This document shows, piece by piece, positions 26,907-35,101 of a stretch of DNA of 64,000 nt (within the stretch, counting starts at the first letter, position 1; each line of letters starts with the position of its first letter). The stretch covers positions 1,984,001-2,048,000 of the forward strand of contig NC_018681.1 in NCBI RefSeq assembly GCF_000250675.2. Direction: 5' to 3'. A program made the position numbers and the translations under genes. The notes under the pieces are model-generated. The model did no database searches. It was not told the origin of the DNA and was given only the letters and a program-made list of their open reading frames with translations. The stretch is from Nocardia brasiliensis ATCC 700358. GTDB lineage: Bacteria > Actinomycetota > Actinomycetes > Mycobacteriales > Mycobacteriaceae.

Positions 26907-28307
26907 GTGAAGAGCACCGTCGAGCAGCTGAGCCCGACCCGGGTCCGGATCAATGTCGAGGTGCCCTTCGAGGAACTGAAGCCCGACTTCGATCGCGCGT
27001 ACAAGGCACTGGCCAAGCAGGTCAAGATCCCCGGCTTCCGTCCCGGCAAGGCGCCGGCCAAGCTGCTCGAGGCTCGCCTGGGTCGCGGCGCGGTGCTGGA
27101 GCAGGTCGTCAACGACGTGCTGCCGGGCCGCTACAGCGAGGCCGTCACCGCGGGCCAGGTGAAGGTCATCGGCCAGCCCGAGATCGAGATCACCAAGATC
27201 GAGGACGGCGAGGAGCTCGCCTTCACCGCCGAGGTCGACGTGCGCCCGGAGATCACGCTGCCCGCCTACGACGGCATCGAGGTGACTGTCGACGCGTTCA
27301 CCATCGGCGACGAGGACATCGAGGAGCAGCTGCTCTCGCTGCGCCAGCGCTTCGGCACCCTGACCGGTGTCGAGCGGGCCGTGCAGGACGGCGATTTCGT
27401 CTCCATCGACCTGTCCGCCACCGTGGACGGCGAAGAGGTGCCCGAGGCGGCCACCACCGGCCTGTCCCACGAGGTCGGCTCCGGCCAGCTGATCGAGGGT
27501 CTCGACGAGGCGCTCATCGGCCTGAACTCCGGCGAGTCCAAGGAGTTCACCTCCACCCTGGTGGCCGGTGAGCACGCGGGCAAGGAAGCCGTCATCACCG
27601 TCACCGTGCAGTCGGTGAAGGAGCGCGAGCTGCCCGCCGCCGATGACGACTTCGCCCAGCTGGCAAGCGAATTCGACACCCTGGACGAGCTGAAGGAAGA
27701 CCTGCGCACCCGGGTGGAGCGCAGCAAGAAGGTGCAGCAGGCCGGCGAGATCCGGGACAAGGTGCTCGAGACCCTGCTGGAGCAGGTCGAGGTGCCGCTG
27801 CCCGATGCCGTCGTCAAGGCCGAGATCGACGCCGTCACCCACGACGCGGTGCACGGCTTCGACCACGACGAGGCCAAGCTCGCCGAGGCGCTGGAGGCGC
27901 AGGGCTCGAGCCGTGAAGAGTTCGACAAGGACGCCAAGGAGTCCGCCGAGAAGTCGGTGAAGACCCAGCTGCTGCTGGACGCGATCGCCGAGGCGGACAA
28001 CACCCAGGTCGGCCAGGAAGAGCTCACCGAGCGGATCCTGTTCCAGTCGCAGCGTTACGGCCTGGCGCCGGAGCAGTTCATCCAGCAGGTGCAGCAGGCG
28101 GGCCAGCTCGGCGCGATCTTCGCCGACGTCCGTCGCGGCAAGGCGCTGGCCGGCGTGGTCGGCAAGGTCAAGGTGACCGACTCCGCGGGCAACGCCGTGG
28201 ACACCGCCGAAATGTTCGGTGCGCCTGAGGATTCCGCGCCGGAGATCGACGCCGACGACGTGCTCGAGGTCGAGTCGGACGAGACCGCCGCGGCGAAGGC
28301 GGAGTAG
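26907..28307 (+). CDS. tig: Trigger factor
   Basis: Trigger factor binds ribosomes and folds nascent chains. The 466-aa product begins MKSTVEQLSPTRVRINVEVPF, has the ribosome-binding signature GFRPGKAP (about 44-51), a central FKBP-type domain and an acidic tail. GTG 26907 is chosen over the in-frame ATG 26901 because AAGGAG at 26894-26899 is 7 nt before the GTG but only 1 nt before the ATG; the resulting length equals mycobacterial Tig. tig followed by clpP1-clpP2 is conserved in actinobacteria. Confidence 0.97.
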   Translation: MKSTVEQLSPTRVRINVEVPFEELKPDFDRAYKALAKQVKIPGFRPGKAPAKLLEARLGRGAVLEQVVNDVLPGRYSEAVTAGQVKVIGQPEIEITKIEDGEELAFTAEVDVRPEITLPAYDGIEVTVDAFTIGDEDIEEQLLSLRQRFGTLTGVERAVQDGDFVSIDLSATVDGEEVPEAATTGLSHEVGSGQLIEGLDEALIGLNSGESKEFTSTLVAGEHAGKEAVITVTVQSVKERELPAADDDFAQLASEFDTLDELKEDLRTRVERSKKVQQAGEIRDKVLETLLEQVEVPLPDAVVKAEIDAVTHDAVHGFDHDEAKLAEALEAQGSSREEFDKDAKESAEKSVKTQLLLDAIAEADNTQVGQEELTERILFQSQRYGLAPEQFIQQVQQAGQLGAIFADVRRGKALAGVVGKVKVTDSAGNAVDTAEMFGAPEDSAPEIDADDVLEVESDETAAAKAE

Positions 28308-28312
28308 TAGAG

Positions 28313-28351
28313 CACAGCGCAGCTGAGCGCCGCGAAGTTGCGCTGTGAGCG
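28313..28351 (+). promoter_or_regulatory. Hairpin and ClgR-like box between tig and clpP1
   Basis: CACAGCGCA (28313-28321) pairs perfectly with TGCGCTGTG (28339-28347), 6 nt after the tig stop; it may end the tig transcript. Its 3' arm overlaps CGCTGTGAGCG (28341-28351), which differs at one position from the ClgR core CGCYNANRGCG. ClgR activates clpP1P2 in other actinobacteria. The site is about 110 nt upstream of clpP1. Confidence 0.45.
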
Positions 28352-28459
28352 AAGTAGGGCGGTACCGGGAGTTCGGTGCCGCCCTGCTTCGTTAATGTTT
28401 GTGACAACGAACCAGAGATGGCCGTCGGCCAGCGAGCCGGTATGAGAAGGCAGGTATCC

Positions 28460-29077
28460 GTGACAAGTAATCAGGCAGGGATCGCTATGACGTCCGCGAC
28501 TGCTGGGCTCAACCTCAGTGATTCGGTGTACGAGCGCCTGCTTCGCGAGCGCATCATCTTCCTCGGCACCCAGGTCGACGACGACATCGCGAACAAGATC
28601 TGCGCGCAGATCCTGCTGCTCACGGCGGAGGATCCGACCAAGGACATTTCGCTGTACATCAACTCGCCGGGTGGCTCGGTGACCGCCGGTATGGCCATCT
28701 ACGACACCATGCAGTTCGCCGAGTGCGATATCCGCACCGTCGGCATGGGTCTGGCCGCCTCGATGGGCCAGTTCCTGCTCACCGCCGGCACCAAGGGCAA
28801 GCGCCTGGCCCTGCCGCACGCGCGGATCATGATGCACCAGCCCTCGGCCGGTATCGGTGGTTCGGCCGCCGATATCGCGATCATGGCCGAGCAGTTCGCG
28901 CACACCAAGCGGGAACTGAACGAACTGCAGGCGCAGCACACCGGCAAGTCCGTGGAGCAGGTCACGGCCGACGCCGACCGCGACCGCTGGTTCACCGCCA
29001 AGGAAGCCCTGGAATACGGCTTCATCGACCGGGTCGTCAGCCACGCGAACCAGACCGGCGGCGTGAGCGACAACTAG
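28460..29077 (+). CDS. clpP1: ATP-dependent Clp protease proteolytic subunit 1
   Basis: The 205-aa serine protease subunit has the catalytic Ser101 (GLAASMGQ), His126 (MMHQPS) and a C-terminal Asp region near 177. The GTG at 28460 is preceded by GAAGGCAGG; ATG 28487 is an alternative nine codons in. In actinobacteria ClpP1 and ClpP2 form a mixed tetradecamer that works with ClpX or ClpC1. clpP2 follows 69 nt downstream. Confidence 0.96.
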   Translation: MTSNQAGIAMTSATAGLNLSDSVYERLLRERIIFLGTQVDDDIANKICAQILLLTAEDPTKDISLYINSPGGSVTAGMAIYDTMQFAECDIRTVGMGLAASMGQFLLTAGTKGKRLALPHARIMMHQPSAGIGGSAADIAIMAEQFAHTKRELNELQAQHTGKSVEQVTADADRDRWFTAKEALEYGFIDRVVSHANQTGGVSDN

Positions 29078-29146
29078 GCGCGATCGGCGAATCTTCGTCC
29101 GTTCCAGCGCATCAGCCGCTTACCCACAGAGACTTTGGAGACCAAG

Positions 29147-29812
29147 ATGGCCAACCAGTTTGACCCACGCGCACTCGGCGGCATGGCGCCGCAGGGCCCG
29201 CAGTCGCGCTACATCCTGCCGTCGTTCATCGAGCACTCGAGCTTCGGCGTCAAAGAGTCCAACCCGTACAACAAGCTGTTCGAGGAGCGCATCATCTTCC
29301 TCGGCGTGCAGGTGGACGACGCCTCCGCGAACGACGTGATGGCGCAGCTGCTCGTGCTCGAGTCGCTCGACCCGGACCGCGACATCACCATGTACATCAA
29401 CTCGCCCGGTGGCTCGTTCACCTCGCTGATGGCCATCTACGACACCATGCAGTACGTGCGCGCCGATGTCGCAACCGTCTGCCTGGGTCAGGCCGCCTCC
29501 GCCGCCGCTGTGCTGCTCGCGGCCGGCACCCCGGGCAAGCGTGCCTGCCTGCCCAACGCCCGCGTGCTGATCCACCAGCCGTCGCTGGAGGGTGGCATCC
29601 AGGGCCAGGTGTCGGATCTGGAGATCCAGGCCGCCGAGATCGAGCGCATGCGGCGCCTGATGGAGACCACGCTGGCCCGGCACACCGGTAAGGACGCGGA
29701 CACCATCCGCAAGGACACCGACCGCGACAAGATTCTCACCGCCGAAGAGGCCAAGGAATACGGGATCGTTGATACGGTGTTCGACTACCGCAAGCTCAGC
29801 GCACAGAAGTGA
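29147..29812 (+). CDS. clpP2: ATP-dependent Clp protease proteolytic subunit 2
   Basis: The 221-aa paralogue of ClpP1 has the nucleophile Ser118 (GQAASAAA) and His143 (LIHQPS). Its longer N-terminus (FDPRALGGMAPQGPQSRYILPSF, in two parts) is characteristic of actinobacterial ClpP2. ATG 29147 follows TTGGAG at 7 nt. It forms the heteromeric ClpP1P2 protease with the upstream gene and probably shares its transcript. Confidence 0.96.
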   Translation: MANQFDPRALGGMAPQGPQSRYILPSFIEHSSFGVKESNPYNKLFEERIIFLGVQVDDASANDVMAQLLVLESLDPDRDITMYINSPGGSFTSLMAIYDTMQYVRADVATVCLGQAASAAAVLLAAGTPGKRACLPNARVLIHQPSLEGGIQGQVSDLEIQAAEIERMRRLMETTLARHTGKDADTIRKDTDRDKILTAEEAKEYGIVDTVFDYRKLSAQK

Positions 29813-30255
29813 TCTCGTCGCGAGTCGCCGTTTCCCGGCGGTGATTCGCGCGCGAATAGCTGTACCCCACGGAGTTCCGGCCGGGAAGCACGCCAGGTGG
29901 CATGCTGCCCGGCCGGACTGCTTCAATGACGACGTCGGCGCCGAAACACTTCGGTCCCCGGCGTCGATGAACAAGCGGCCGGAGCTCGAACAGGCCGTCG
30001 CAATGACAGAACGCGCTCCGGTGCCGTGAGAACTCGCACAACCCGGCGGAGAAACATGCTCGAGTTGTCGACCTCCATCGCACACACCAGGTACGGTCAA
30101 CCTAGGGACCTTTGCTCCCGGTTGACAGCACTGCCGTACACACCGGAACCGGTCGACGCGTTTTCGACCACGCCGTGGTGCCGACAAGCAAGGCGGCAGA
30201 TAACTGGCAACCTGGACGACGGTTGCACGCGGACAAGGAAGTAGGGACCCACGAG
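29813..30255. other. 443-nt intergenic region upstream of clpX
   Basis: No gene is supported here. It presumably holds the clpP2 transcript end and a clpX promoter; a TTGACA hexamer occurs at 30122-30127 but no matching -10 was found at normal spacing. All reading frames crossing it are poor and lack start signals. Confidence 0.5.
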
Positions 30256-31536
30256 ATGGCGCGCATCGGAGATGGCGGCGATCTGCTGAAATGCTCGTTC
30301 TGCGGAAAGAGCCAGAAGCAGGTCAAGAAGCTCATTGCGGGACCAGGGGTGTACATCTGCGACGAGTGCATCGATCTGTGCAACGAGATCATCGAGGAAG
30401 AACTCGCCGAGTCCAGCGAGGTCAAGCTCGATGAACTGCCCAAGCCGGCGGAGATCCGGGACTTCCTGGAGAACTACGTCATCGGGCAGGACACCGCCAA
30501 GCGCACGCTGGCGGTGGCCGTGTACAACCACTACAAGCGCATTCAGGCCGGCGACAAGGGCCGCGACAGCCGCGGCGAGGTCGTCGAGCTCACCAAATCG
30601 AACATTCTGATGCTCGGGCCCACCGGTTGCGGCAAGACCTACCTCGCGCAGACCCTGGCCAAGATGCTCAATGTTCCGTTCGCCATCGCCGACGCGACCG
30701 CGCTGACCGAGGCCGGCTACGTCGGTGAGGATGTCGAGAACATCCTGCTGAAGCTGATCCAGGCCGCGGATTACGACGTGAAGCGCGCCGAGACCGGCAT
30801 CATCTACATCGACGAGGTCGACAAGATCGCCCGCAAGAGCGAGAACCCGTCGATCACCCGCGACGTCTCCGGCGAGGGCGTGCAGCAGGCGCTGCTGAAG
30901 ATCCTGGAGGGCACCCAGGCGAGTGTGCCGCCGCAGGGCGGCCGTAAGCACCCGCACCAGGAGTTCATCCAGATCGACACCACCAACGTGCTTTTCATCG
31001 TGGCGGGTGCGTTCGCCGGCCTGGAGAAGATCGTCTCCGACCGGACCGGCCACCGCGGCATCGGTTTCGGCGCCGAGGTGCGCTCCAAGGCCGAGGTCGA
31101 CACCACCGACCACTTCGCCGAGGTGATGCCGGAGGATCTGATCAAGTTCGGTCTGATCCCCGAGTTCATCGGCCGTCTGCCGGTCGTCGCGTCGGTGACC
31201 AACCTGGACAAGGAATCGCTCGTCAAGATCCTGTCCGAGCCGAAGAACGCACTGGTCAAGCAGTACATCCGGTTGTTCGAGATGGACGGCGTGGACCTCG
31301 AGTTCACCACCGATGCGCTCGAGGCGATCGCCGATCAAGCCATCCTGCGTGGCACCGGCGCCCGCGGCCTGCGCGCCATCATGGAGGAAGTGCTGCTGCC
31401 GGTCATGTACGACATCCCCAGCCGCGACGATGTCGCCAAGGTGGTCGTCGATTCCGACACCGTCACCGAGAACGTGCTGCCGACGATCGTGCCGCGCAAG
31501 GCGCAGCGCACCGAGCGCCGGGAGAAGTCAGCCTAG
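30256..31536 (+). CDS. clpX: ATP-dependent Clp protease ATP-binding subunit ClpX
   Basis: The AAA+ unfoldase that feeds ClpP1P2. The 426-aa product equals the mycobacterial length. It has an N-terminal zinc-binding domain (Cys13, Cys16, Cys35, Cys38), Walker A GPTGCGKT (121-128), Walker B IIYIDEVDKIA, the ClpP-contact IGF-type loop (GIGFGAEV), and sensor residues in GTGARGLR. ATG 30256 follows GGAAGTAGGG; the frame is open far upstream without homology. It ends before a strong terminator at 31559. Confidence 0.97.
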   Translation: MARIGDGGDLLKCSFCGKSQKQVKKLIAGPGVYICDECIDLCNEIIEEELAESSEVKLDELPKPAEIRDFLENYVIGQDTAKRTLAVAVYNHYKRIQAGDKGRDSRGEVVELTKSNILMLGPTGCGKTYLAQTLAKMLNVPFAIADATALTEAGYVGEDVENILLKLIQAADYDVKRAETGIIYIDEVDKIARKSENPSITRDVSGEGVQQALLKILEGTQASVPPQGGRKHPHQEFIQIDTTNVLFIVAGAFAGLEKIVSDRTGHRGIGFGAEVRSKAEVDTTDHFAEVMPEDLIKFGLIPEFIGRLPVVASVTNLDKESLVKILSEPKNALVKQYIRLFEMDGVDLEFTTDALEAIADQAILRGTGARGLRAIMEEVLLPVMYDIPSRDDVAKVVVDSDTVTENVLPTIVPRKAQRTERREKSA

Positions 31537-31558
31537 TCCGTTACGGACCGCTGTCCAC

Positions 31559-31596
31559 AAGAAGCCACCGCGACTCGCGGTGGCTTCTTTGGTTTG
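31559..31596 (+). terminator. Strong terminator after clpX
   Basis: AAGAAGCCACCGCG (31559-31572) pairs over 14 bp with CGCGGTGGCTTCTT (31576-31589) around a 3-nt loop, followed by TGGTTTG. This is the clearest intrinsic terminator in the window. Confidence 0.85.
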
Positions 31597-31732
31597 TCGC
31601 GAGCCGCCGCTGGGTAATCTGCTTTCAGGGTTGAGTAGACAGCCCAGCTCGGGATGGCGATATCGCATCAGGGCGAAAAAACTTGCCGGCAACCGGACTT
31701 CATTTGCCGCGCGCGACAGGACCGAGGTCCTC

Positions 31733-32194
31733 ATGTCGACCACACTCGCTACTTCAGCATTCCTCGTCGACAACATGGCGAGATCCGCGACCATCCCGAA
31801 GCGAGGTGGGGCACCGAGTCGAGTCACGGTGCCGAATCGACCCGATCCCCTGGACCGGCTGCGCGTATCCCTGACGGCTCCCAGCGACACGGTGACACTG
31901 TGCGCGCTCGCCGGTGAAGTCGATTTCTACACCGCGGAGCTGTTCCGCTCCCGGCTGACCGATGCGCTCGGTAATGCCGCGTCGACCGTGGTCATCGACC
32001 TGTCCCAGGTGACGTTTTTCGGCGTCGCCGGGCTGCACGTGCTGCTCGCGGCCCGAAGCTCGGCTGAGCGCACAGAGCGCAGGATTCGCCTGGTCACGGG
32101 CCCGCGGTGCGTGAATCGGCTGCTCGCCGCGGCCGGTGACGTCGCCGCCTTCGACACCACCGATAATCTCGCCGACGCGCTGCTCGCCGCCTGA
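31733..32194 (+). CDS. STAS-domain anti-sigma-factor antagonist-like protein
   Basis: The 153-aa protein has about 40 unstructured N-terminal residues and a STAS domain (about 42-150: VTLCALAGEVDFYTAELFR and VVIDLSQVTFFGVAGLHVL). STAS antagonists bind anti-sigma kinases and are switched by phosphorylation of a Ser in an S-G-L context. Here the segment reads FGVAGLHV, so Ala99 replaces that Ser and the protein should not be phosphorylatable there. ATG 31733 follows GAGG. No anti-sigma kinase or sigma factor gene is adjacent. Confidence 0.85.
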   Translation: MSTTLATSAFLVDNMARSATIPKRGGAPSRVTVPNRPDPLDRLRVSLTAPSDTVTLCALAGEVDFYTAELFRSRLTDALGNAASTVVIDLSQVTFFGVAGLHVLLAARSSAERTERRIRLVTGPRCVNRLLAAAGDVAAFDTTDNLADALLAA

Positions 32195-32223
32195 GAGCCG
32201 ACGGCGGTCACTACGATTCGAGC

Positions 32224-32508
32224 ATGTTCGCCCACCGCCGCCTCGAGCGGAAGATCGACGCACTGCACCTCAAACTGGACCTGATCCTCGATCATCTGGG
32301 GATTCAGGAACGGCCCGACCTGACCACCGCCAAACCCATCCCCGCCATGCCGGTCGCACCCCGTCCGGTGTCGTTCAGCTGGGCCGAGATCGATGATCTT
32401 CTGGTGCAGGGCAAGAAGATTCAGGCGATCAAGCGCTACCGCGAACTCACCGGCGCCGGGTTGAAAGACGCCAAAGACGCTGTGGAGCAACACGAACGGC
32501 GGTACTGA
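32224..32508 (+). CDS. Small protein with ribosomal L7/L12 C-terminal-like domain
   Basis: The 94-aa protein begins with a short helical segment (LERKIDALHLKLDLILDHLG) that looks like a coiled coil, followed by a linker and the L7/L12 C-terminal-domain signature KKIQAIKRYRELTGAGLKDA-KDAVE (about 61-87). Such stand-alone domains are common in actinobacteria and of unknown role; the fold binds translation factors in the ribosome. It starts 30 nt after the STAS gene and may be co-transcribed. Confidence 0.85.
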   Translation: MFAHRRLERKIDALHLKLDLILDHLGIQERPDLTTAKPIPAMPVAPRPVSFSWAEIDDLLVQGKKIQAIKRYRELTGAGLKDAKDAVEQHERRY

Positions 32509-32520
32509 GCGCGGTCGTCG

Positions 32521-32973
32521 TCACAGCGGCACCGGTCGCTCGTGCACCACATGCTTCATCACCAAGGTCGACGTGAGGTGTTGCACGCCGGGCAGCGTCG
32601 CCAGGCGCTCGTCGTAAAGCTGTTGGAACGCAGGCAGATCCGCGGCGACCACACGCAACAGGAAGTCGGGGTCGCCGAACAGGCGCTGTGCTTGCAGCAC
32701 ATGCGGTATCTCCGCGACCGCCTGCTCGAAGGCGGCCACGGTGGGGCGATCCTCCTGCCGCATCGTGACGAAGACCAGCGCCTCGAAGGTCAAGCCGACG
32801 GCCGCTGCGTCGACCAGCGCGCGATAGCCGCGGATCACCCCCGACTTCTCCAGCTCCCGTAACCGGCGGTGACACGGCGAGAGACTGAGGCGCACCCGGG
32901 CGGCGAGTTCGGTGATCGTCAAACGGCCGTCGTGCTGTAGCTCGGCAATAATCTTCCGGTCGATCCGATCCAT
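32521..32973 (-). CDS. Lrp/AsnC-family regulator
   Basis: The 150-aa protein has an AsnC-type helix-turn-helix (about 4-60: MDRIDRKIIAELQHDGRLTI, TELAARVRLSLSPCHRRLRELE) and a RAM ligand-binding domain (about 65-140). These regulators sense amino acids. It is divergent from a LysE-type exporter gene, a typical arrangement for an amino-acid-induced export pair. A perfect GGAAGATTCTTCC dyad lies immediately upstream of its start codon. Confidence 0.92.
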   Translation of the reverse strand: MDRIDRKIIAELQHDGRLTITELAARVRLSLSPCHRRLRELEKSGVIRGYRALVDAAAVGLTFEALVFVTMRQEDRPTVAAFEQAVAEIPHVLQAQRLFGDPDFLLRVVAADLPAFQQLYDERLATLPGVQHLTSTLVMKHVVHERPVPL

Positions 32974-32975
32974 GC

Positions 32976-32988
32976 GGAAGATTCTTCC
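32976..32988. promoter_or_regulatory. Lrp/AsnC operator candidate (13-bp palindrome)
   Basis: GGAAGA-T-TCTTCC is perfectly symmetric and lies 2 nt upstream of the Lrp start codon in the 110-nt gap shared with the divergent LysE gene. ATCTTCC/GGAAGAT half-sites recur upstream of the second Lrp gene in this window (36976 and 37017). Confidence 0.6.
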
Positions 32989-33083
32989 ATAATCGTGCGC
33001 CTACCTGCGAGAAATTGGAATCACCTCCCGGTTGATCGCACCTATCCTTCCTTGGGGTCGGTGTTCGAGGGAGAGGGTTGGGT

Positions 33084-33701
33084 ATGGCTGTCGGGTACAT
33101 CGCCGCGTTCTGGACGGTGTCGGTGCTGCTGATCCTGGTACCCGGTGCGGACTGGGCGTACGCGATCGCCGCGGGACTGCGGGAGCGGTCGGTGGTCCCC
33201 GCGGTCGGCGGGCTGCTGCTGGGATATGTCGCGCTGACCGTGGTGGTCGCGGCCGGCGTCGCGGCCGTTGTCGATCGGAATCCGGTTGTGCTGACGGCGC
33301 TTACGGTCTTCGGCGGCCTGTATCTGATGTGGCTCGGCGGGACGACGCTGGTCGCGTCGAACGCGCCCACCGCGGTAGCGGGGGAGCAGAATCCCGCGCC
33401 GTGGGGCGCGAGCCTGCTGCGCGGCATCGGGATCAGTGGCCTGAATCCCAAGGCGCTGTTGCTTTTCGTGGCCTTGCTGCCGCAGTTCACCGACCGGACC
33501 GGGAGTTGGCCGCTCGCCGCCCAGATCGGCGCACTGGGGCTGATCCACACGCTCAGCTGTGCGGTGATCTACCTCTGCGTCGGCGTACTGGCCCGGACCG
33601 TGCTGCGCGCCCGGCCGACCGCGGCCCGGATCGTCACCCGCATCTCCGGTGTCGCGATGCTCGTGATCGGCGGGTTGCTGCTGGTGGAGCGTTTGATCTG
33701 A
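33084..33701 (+). CDS. LysE-family amino acid exporter
   Basis: The 205-aa protein has the six-helix layout of LysE/RhtB transporters, with the family signature LLILVPGADWAYAIAAGLRE near the N-terminus (about 13-32), where RhtB proteins have PGP. ATG 33084 follows GGGAGAGG. The divergent Lrp gene and shared operator suggest induction by the exported amino acid, whose identity is unknown. Confidence 0.9.
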   Translation: MAVGYIAAFWTVSVLLILVPGADWAYAIAAGLRERSVVPAVGGLLLGYVALTVVVAAGVAAVVDRNPVVLTALTVFGGLYLMWLGGTTLVASNAPTAVAGEQNPAPWGASLLRGIGISGLNPKALLLFVALLPQFTDRTGSWPLAAQIGALGLIHTLSCAVIYLCVGVLARTVLRARPTAARIVTRISGVAMLVIGGLLLVERLI

Positions 33702-33920
33702 GCGCCGGTGCTGCCGTCCGTCCGGGCGCTATGACGACACGCTCGGGCATTACTATGTGCGCGATTGAGTGCGAGCTTCGGTAAAAGTTGCTGCGGTGCG
33801 GCCGACTCGGTGAGACGGGCGGGCCGCATGGCGAGAAGTGTTCTGCTGCAGCGTTACTCGCGTACTAGTCGCCCGCCGCCCTCGGTAAGCCTTCCGGCTG
33901 TGGATCGGCTGGTGCTGGTC

Positions 33921-34562
33921 CTATCCGGCTGTTACGCGTCCACCGACTTCGATCAGTCCGTCCGGCTGTGGTGCGGTCACGATGATCGAGCCTTGCCCTT
34001 GCGAAATATGCAGGGGGCGTGCGAGTTCGGCGGTGAGGAGCAGGGCGGCGGCGCCCGTTGCTTCGTCCTCGTCGATGCCGTCGCCGCGGCCCGGGAAGGC
34101 GCGGGCCCGCACGTGACCGGCGCGCTCGTCCTGCCAGGCCCAAGCGTAGATCCATTCGCCCGGCTCGGGTACGGTCAGCGCGTCCACCTCGGCCGCGGAT
34201 CCGTACTGGCGCAACGTCCGTGGCGGTGCCCACGCGGATCGCGCTGCGATATAGGTGAATTCGTCGTCGTGCCGGACGCCGACGACGCCCGCCGCGGTCA
34301 CGAGTTCGGACGCACCGAGCAACCAGGCGGTCCCGACGCACGGATGCCCGGCAAAAGGAAGGCGCACCGTCGGGGTGTAGATATCGATGACCCCGCCCTC
34401 CGCGTCATCGACGAACACCGTCTCACTGAACCCCAACTCCGCGGCAAAACGTTGCCGCGCCCCGACCTCCGCAACGGCACCCCCGTCCCGCACCACCCCG
34501 AGCCGGTTACCGAAACCACCCCCGGCCCCGCAGAACACCCGCAGCACGTCGTACTCGATCAT
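33921..34562 (-). CDS. PhzF-family isomerase-like protein, short form
   Basis: PhzF-like proteins share a diaminopimelate-epimerase fold and isomerise or bind small acids. The 213-aa protein keeps the N-terminal start YDVLRVFCGAGGGFGNRLGVV, the catalytic-Glu region FSETVFVDD, and LPFAGHPCVGTAWLLG. It is shorter than the usual 260-300 aa, missing part of the second lobe, though EDEATGAAALLLTAEL near the C-terminus matches the family. The upstream frame is open for 100 codons but covers a palindromic repeat region and is not coding. The substrate is unknown. Confidence 0.8.
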   Translation of the reverse strand: MIEYDVLRVFCGAGGGFGNRLGVVRDGGAVAEVGARQRFAAELGFSETVFVDDAEGGVIDIYTPTVRLPFAGHPCVGTAWLLGASELVTAAGVVGVRHDDEFTYIAARSAWAPPRTLRQYGSAAEVDALTVPEPGEWIYAWAWQDERAGHVRARAFPGRGDGIDEDEATGAAALLLTAELARPLHISQGQGSIIVTAPQPDGLIEVGGRVTAG

Positions 34563-34678
34563 CCGACGAGTCAACCACGCCCGCGCCGGGGGATGCCGCC
34601 GCATCGGCAACGGCCGAGTGTGCGTACCAGCCGGTGGCGGCAGAGGTGCGCACGTGCGTAGCGGTGTGCCGCCGCAGC

Positions 34679-34748
34679 CGCACCGGTTCTGCGTTCCCGC
34701 ACCCGCTGTGGCAGGCCGTCGCGGGTGCGAAGGCTCAGAAATGGTGCG
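34679..34748. repeat. 70-nt palindromic element, copy A
   Basis: Layout: outer stem CGCACC/GGTGCG (34679-34684, 34743-34748), 2-nt internal loop, stem TTCTG/CAGAA (34687-34691, 34736-34740), 7-nt internal loops, inner stem GCACCCGC/GCGGGTGC (34699-34706, 34721-34728), 14-nt loop starting TGTGGC. Copies B and C have the same spacing throughout. Confidence 0.85.
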
Positions 34749-34909
34749 ACGCAGCAGAAGAGCGCAGCAGTTCAGCGCGTGTGGCGGCGGGCGGCGATCA
34801 ATCTCGACTCCGACGGCGAGGCGGTGTGCTGCGACGCAGGGGAGGGTGCGCATGCGCAGCGGCCTCTGCGCCACCGGATCGGCGCGGCCGATGACCCAAG
34901 CGCCCTAGC

Positions 34910-34979
34910 CGCACCCGTTCTGTCTTCGCGCACCTGCTGTGGCTGGCCGCAGAGGGTGCGAAGGCTCAGAAAGGGTGCG
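34910..34979. repeat. 70-nt palindromic element, copy B
   Basis: It is identical to copy A at 60 of 70 positions by my count, starting 231 nt after it. Outer stem 34910-34915/34974-34979, second stem TTCTG/CAGAA 34918-34922/34967-34971, inner stem GCACCTGC/GAGGGTGC 34930-34937/34952-34959 with one G.T wobble and one mismatch. Confidence 0.85.
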
Positions 34980-35101
34980 GCGCAACGGGAGTGGTGCGGC
35001 AGCGGGTCGTGTCGCTGGGTGGCCGGGGTTGTGGTGGCTGTGCCATCGCGGATGGTGCGGGGCGGCGATGCCTGGTGGGGCCCGGGCATCAGACGACCGG
35101 G

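Larger units (their letters stand above)
34563..35101. other. 539-nt intergenic region with two palindromic repeats
   Basis: No gene is supported between the aldo/keto reductase end and the PhzF start. The region holds two copies of a 70-nt palindromic element (listed separately) and GC-rich flanks. Open frames through it are by-products of repeat composition. Confidence 0.7.

Noticed and set aside
33731..33784. 17-codon frame with two Cys, like a cysteine-attenuation leader peptide
   Set aside because: No ribosome site, no sulfur gene downstream on the same strand, and the next gene is on the opposite strand.
33797..33828. TGCGGCC/GGCCGCA inverted repeat after the LysE gene
   Set aside because: Only 7 bp with an 18-nt loop; too weak to call as a terminator in GC-rich DNA.
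34563..34874. N-terminal extension of PhzF by about 100 residues
   Set aside because: It runs through palindromic element A and has no similarity to the family, whose proteins begin at the Met chosen at 34562.
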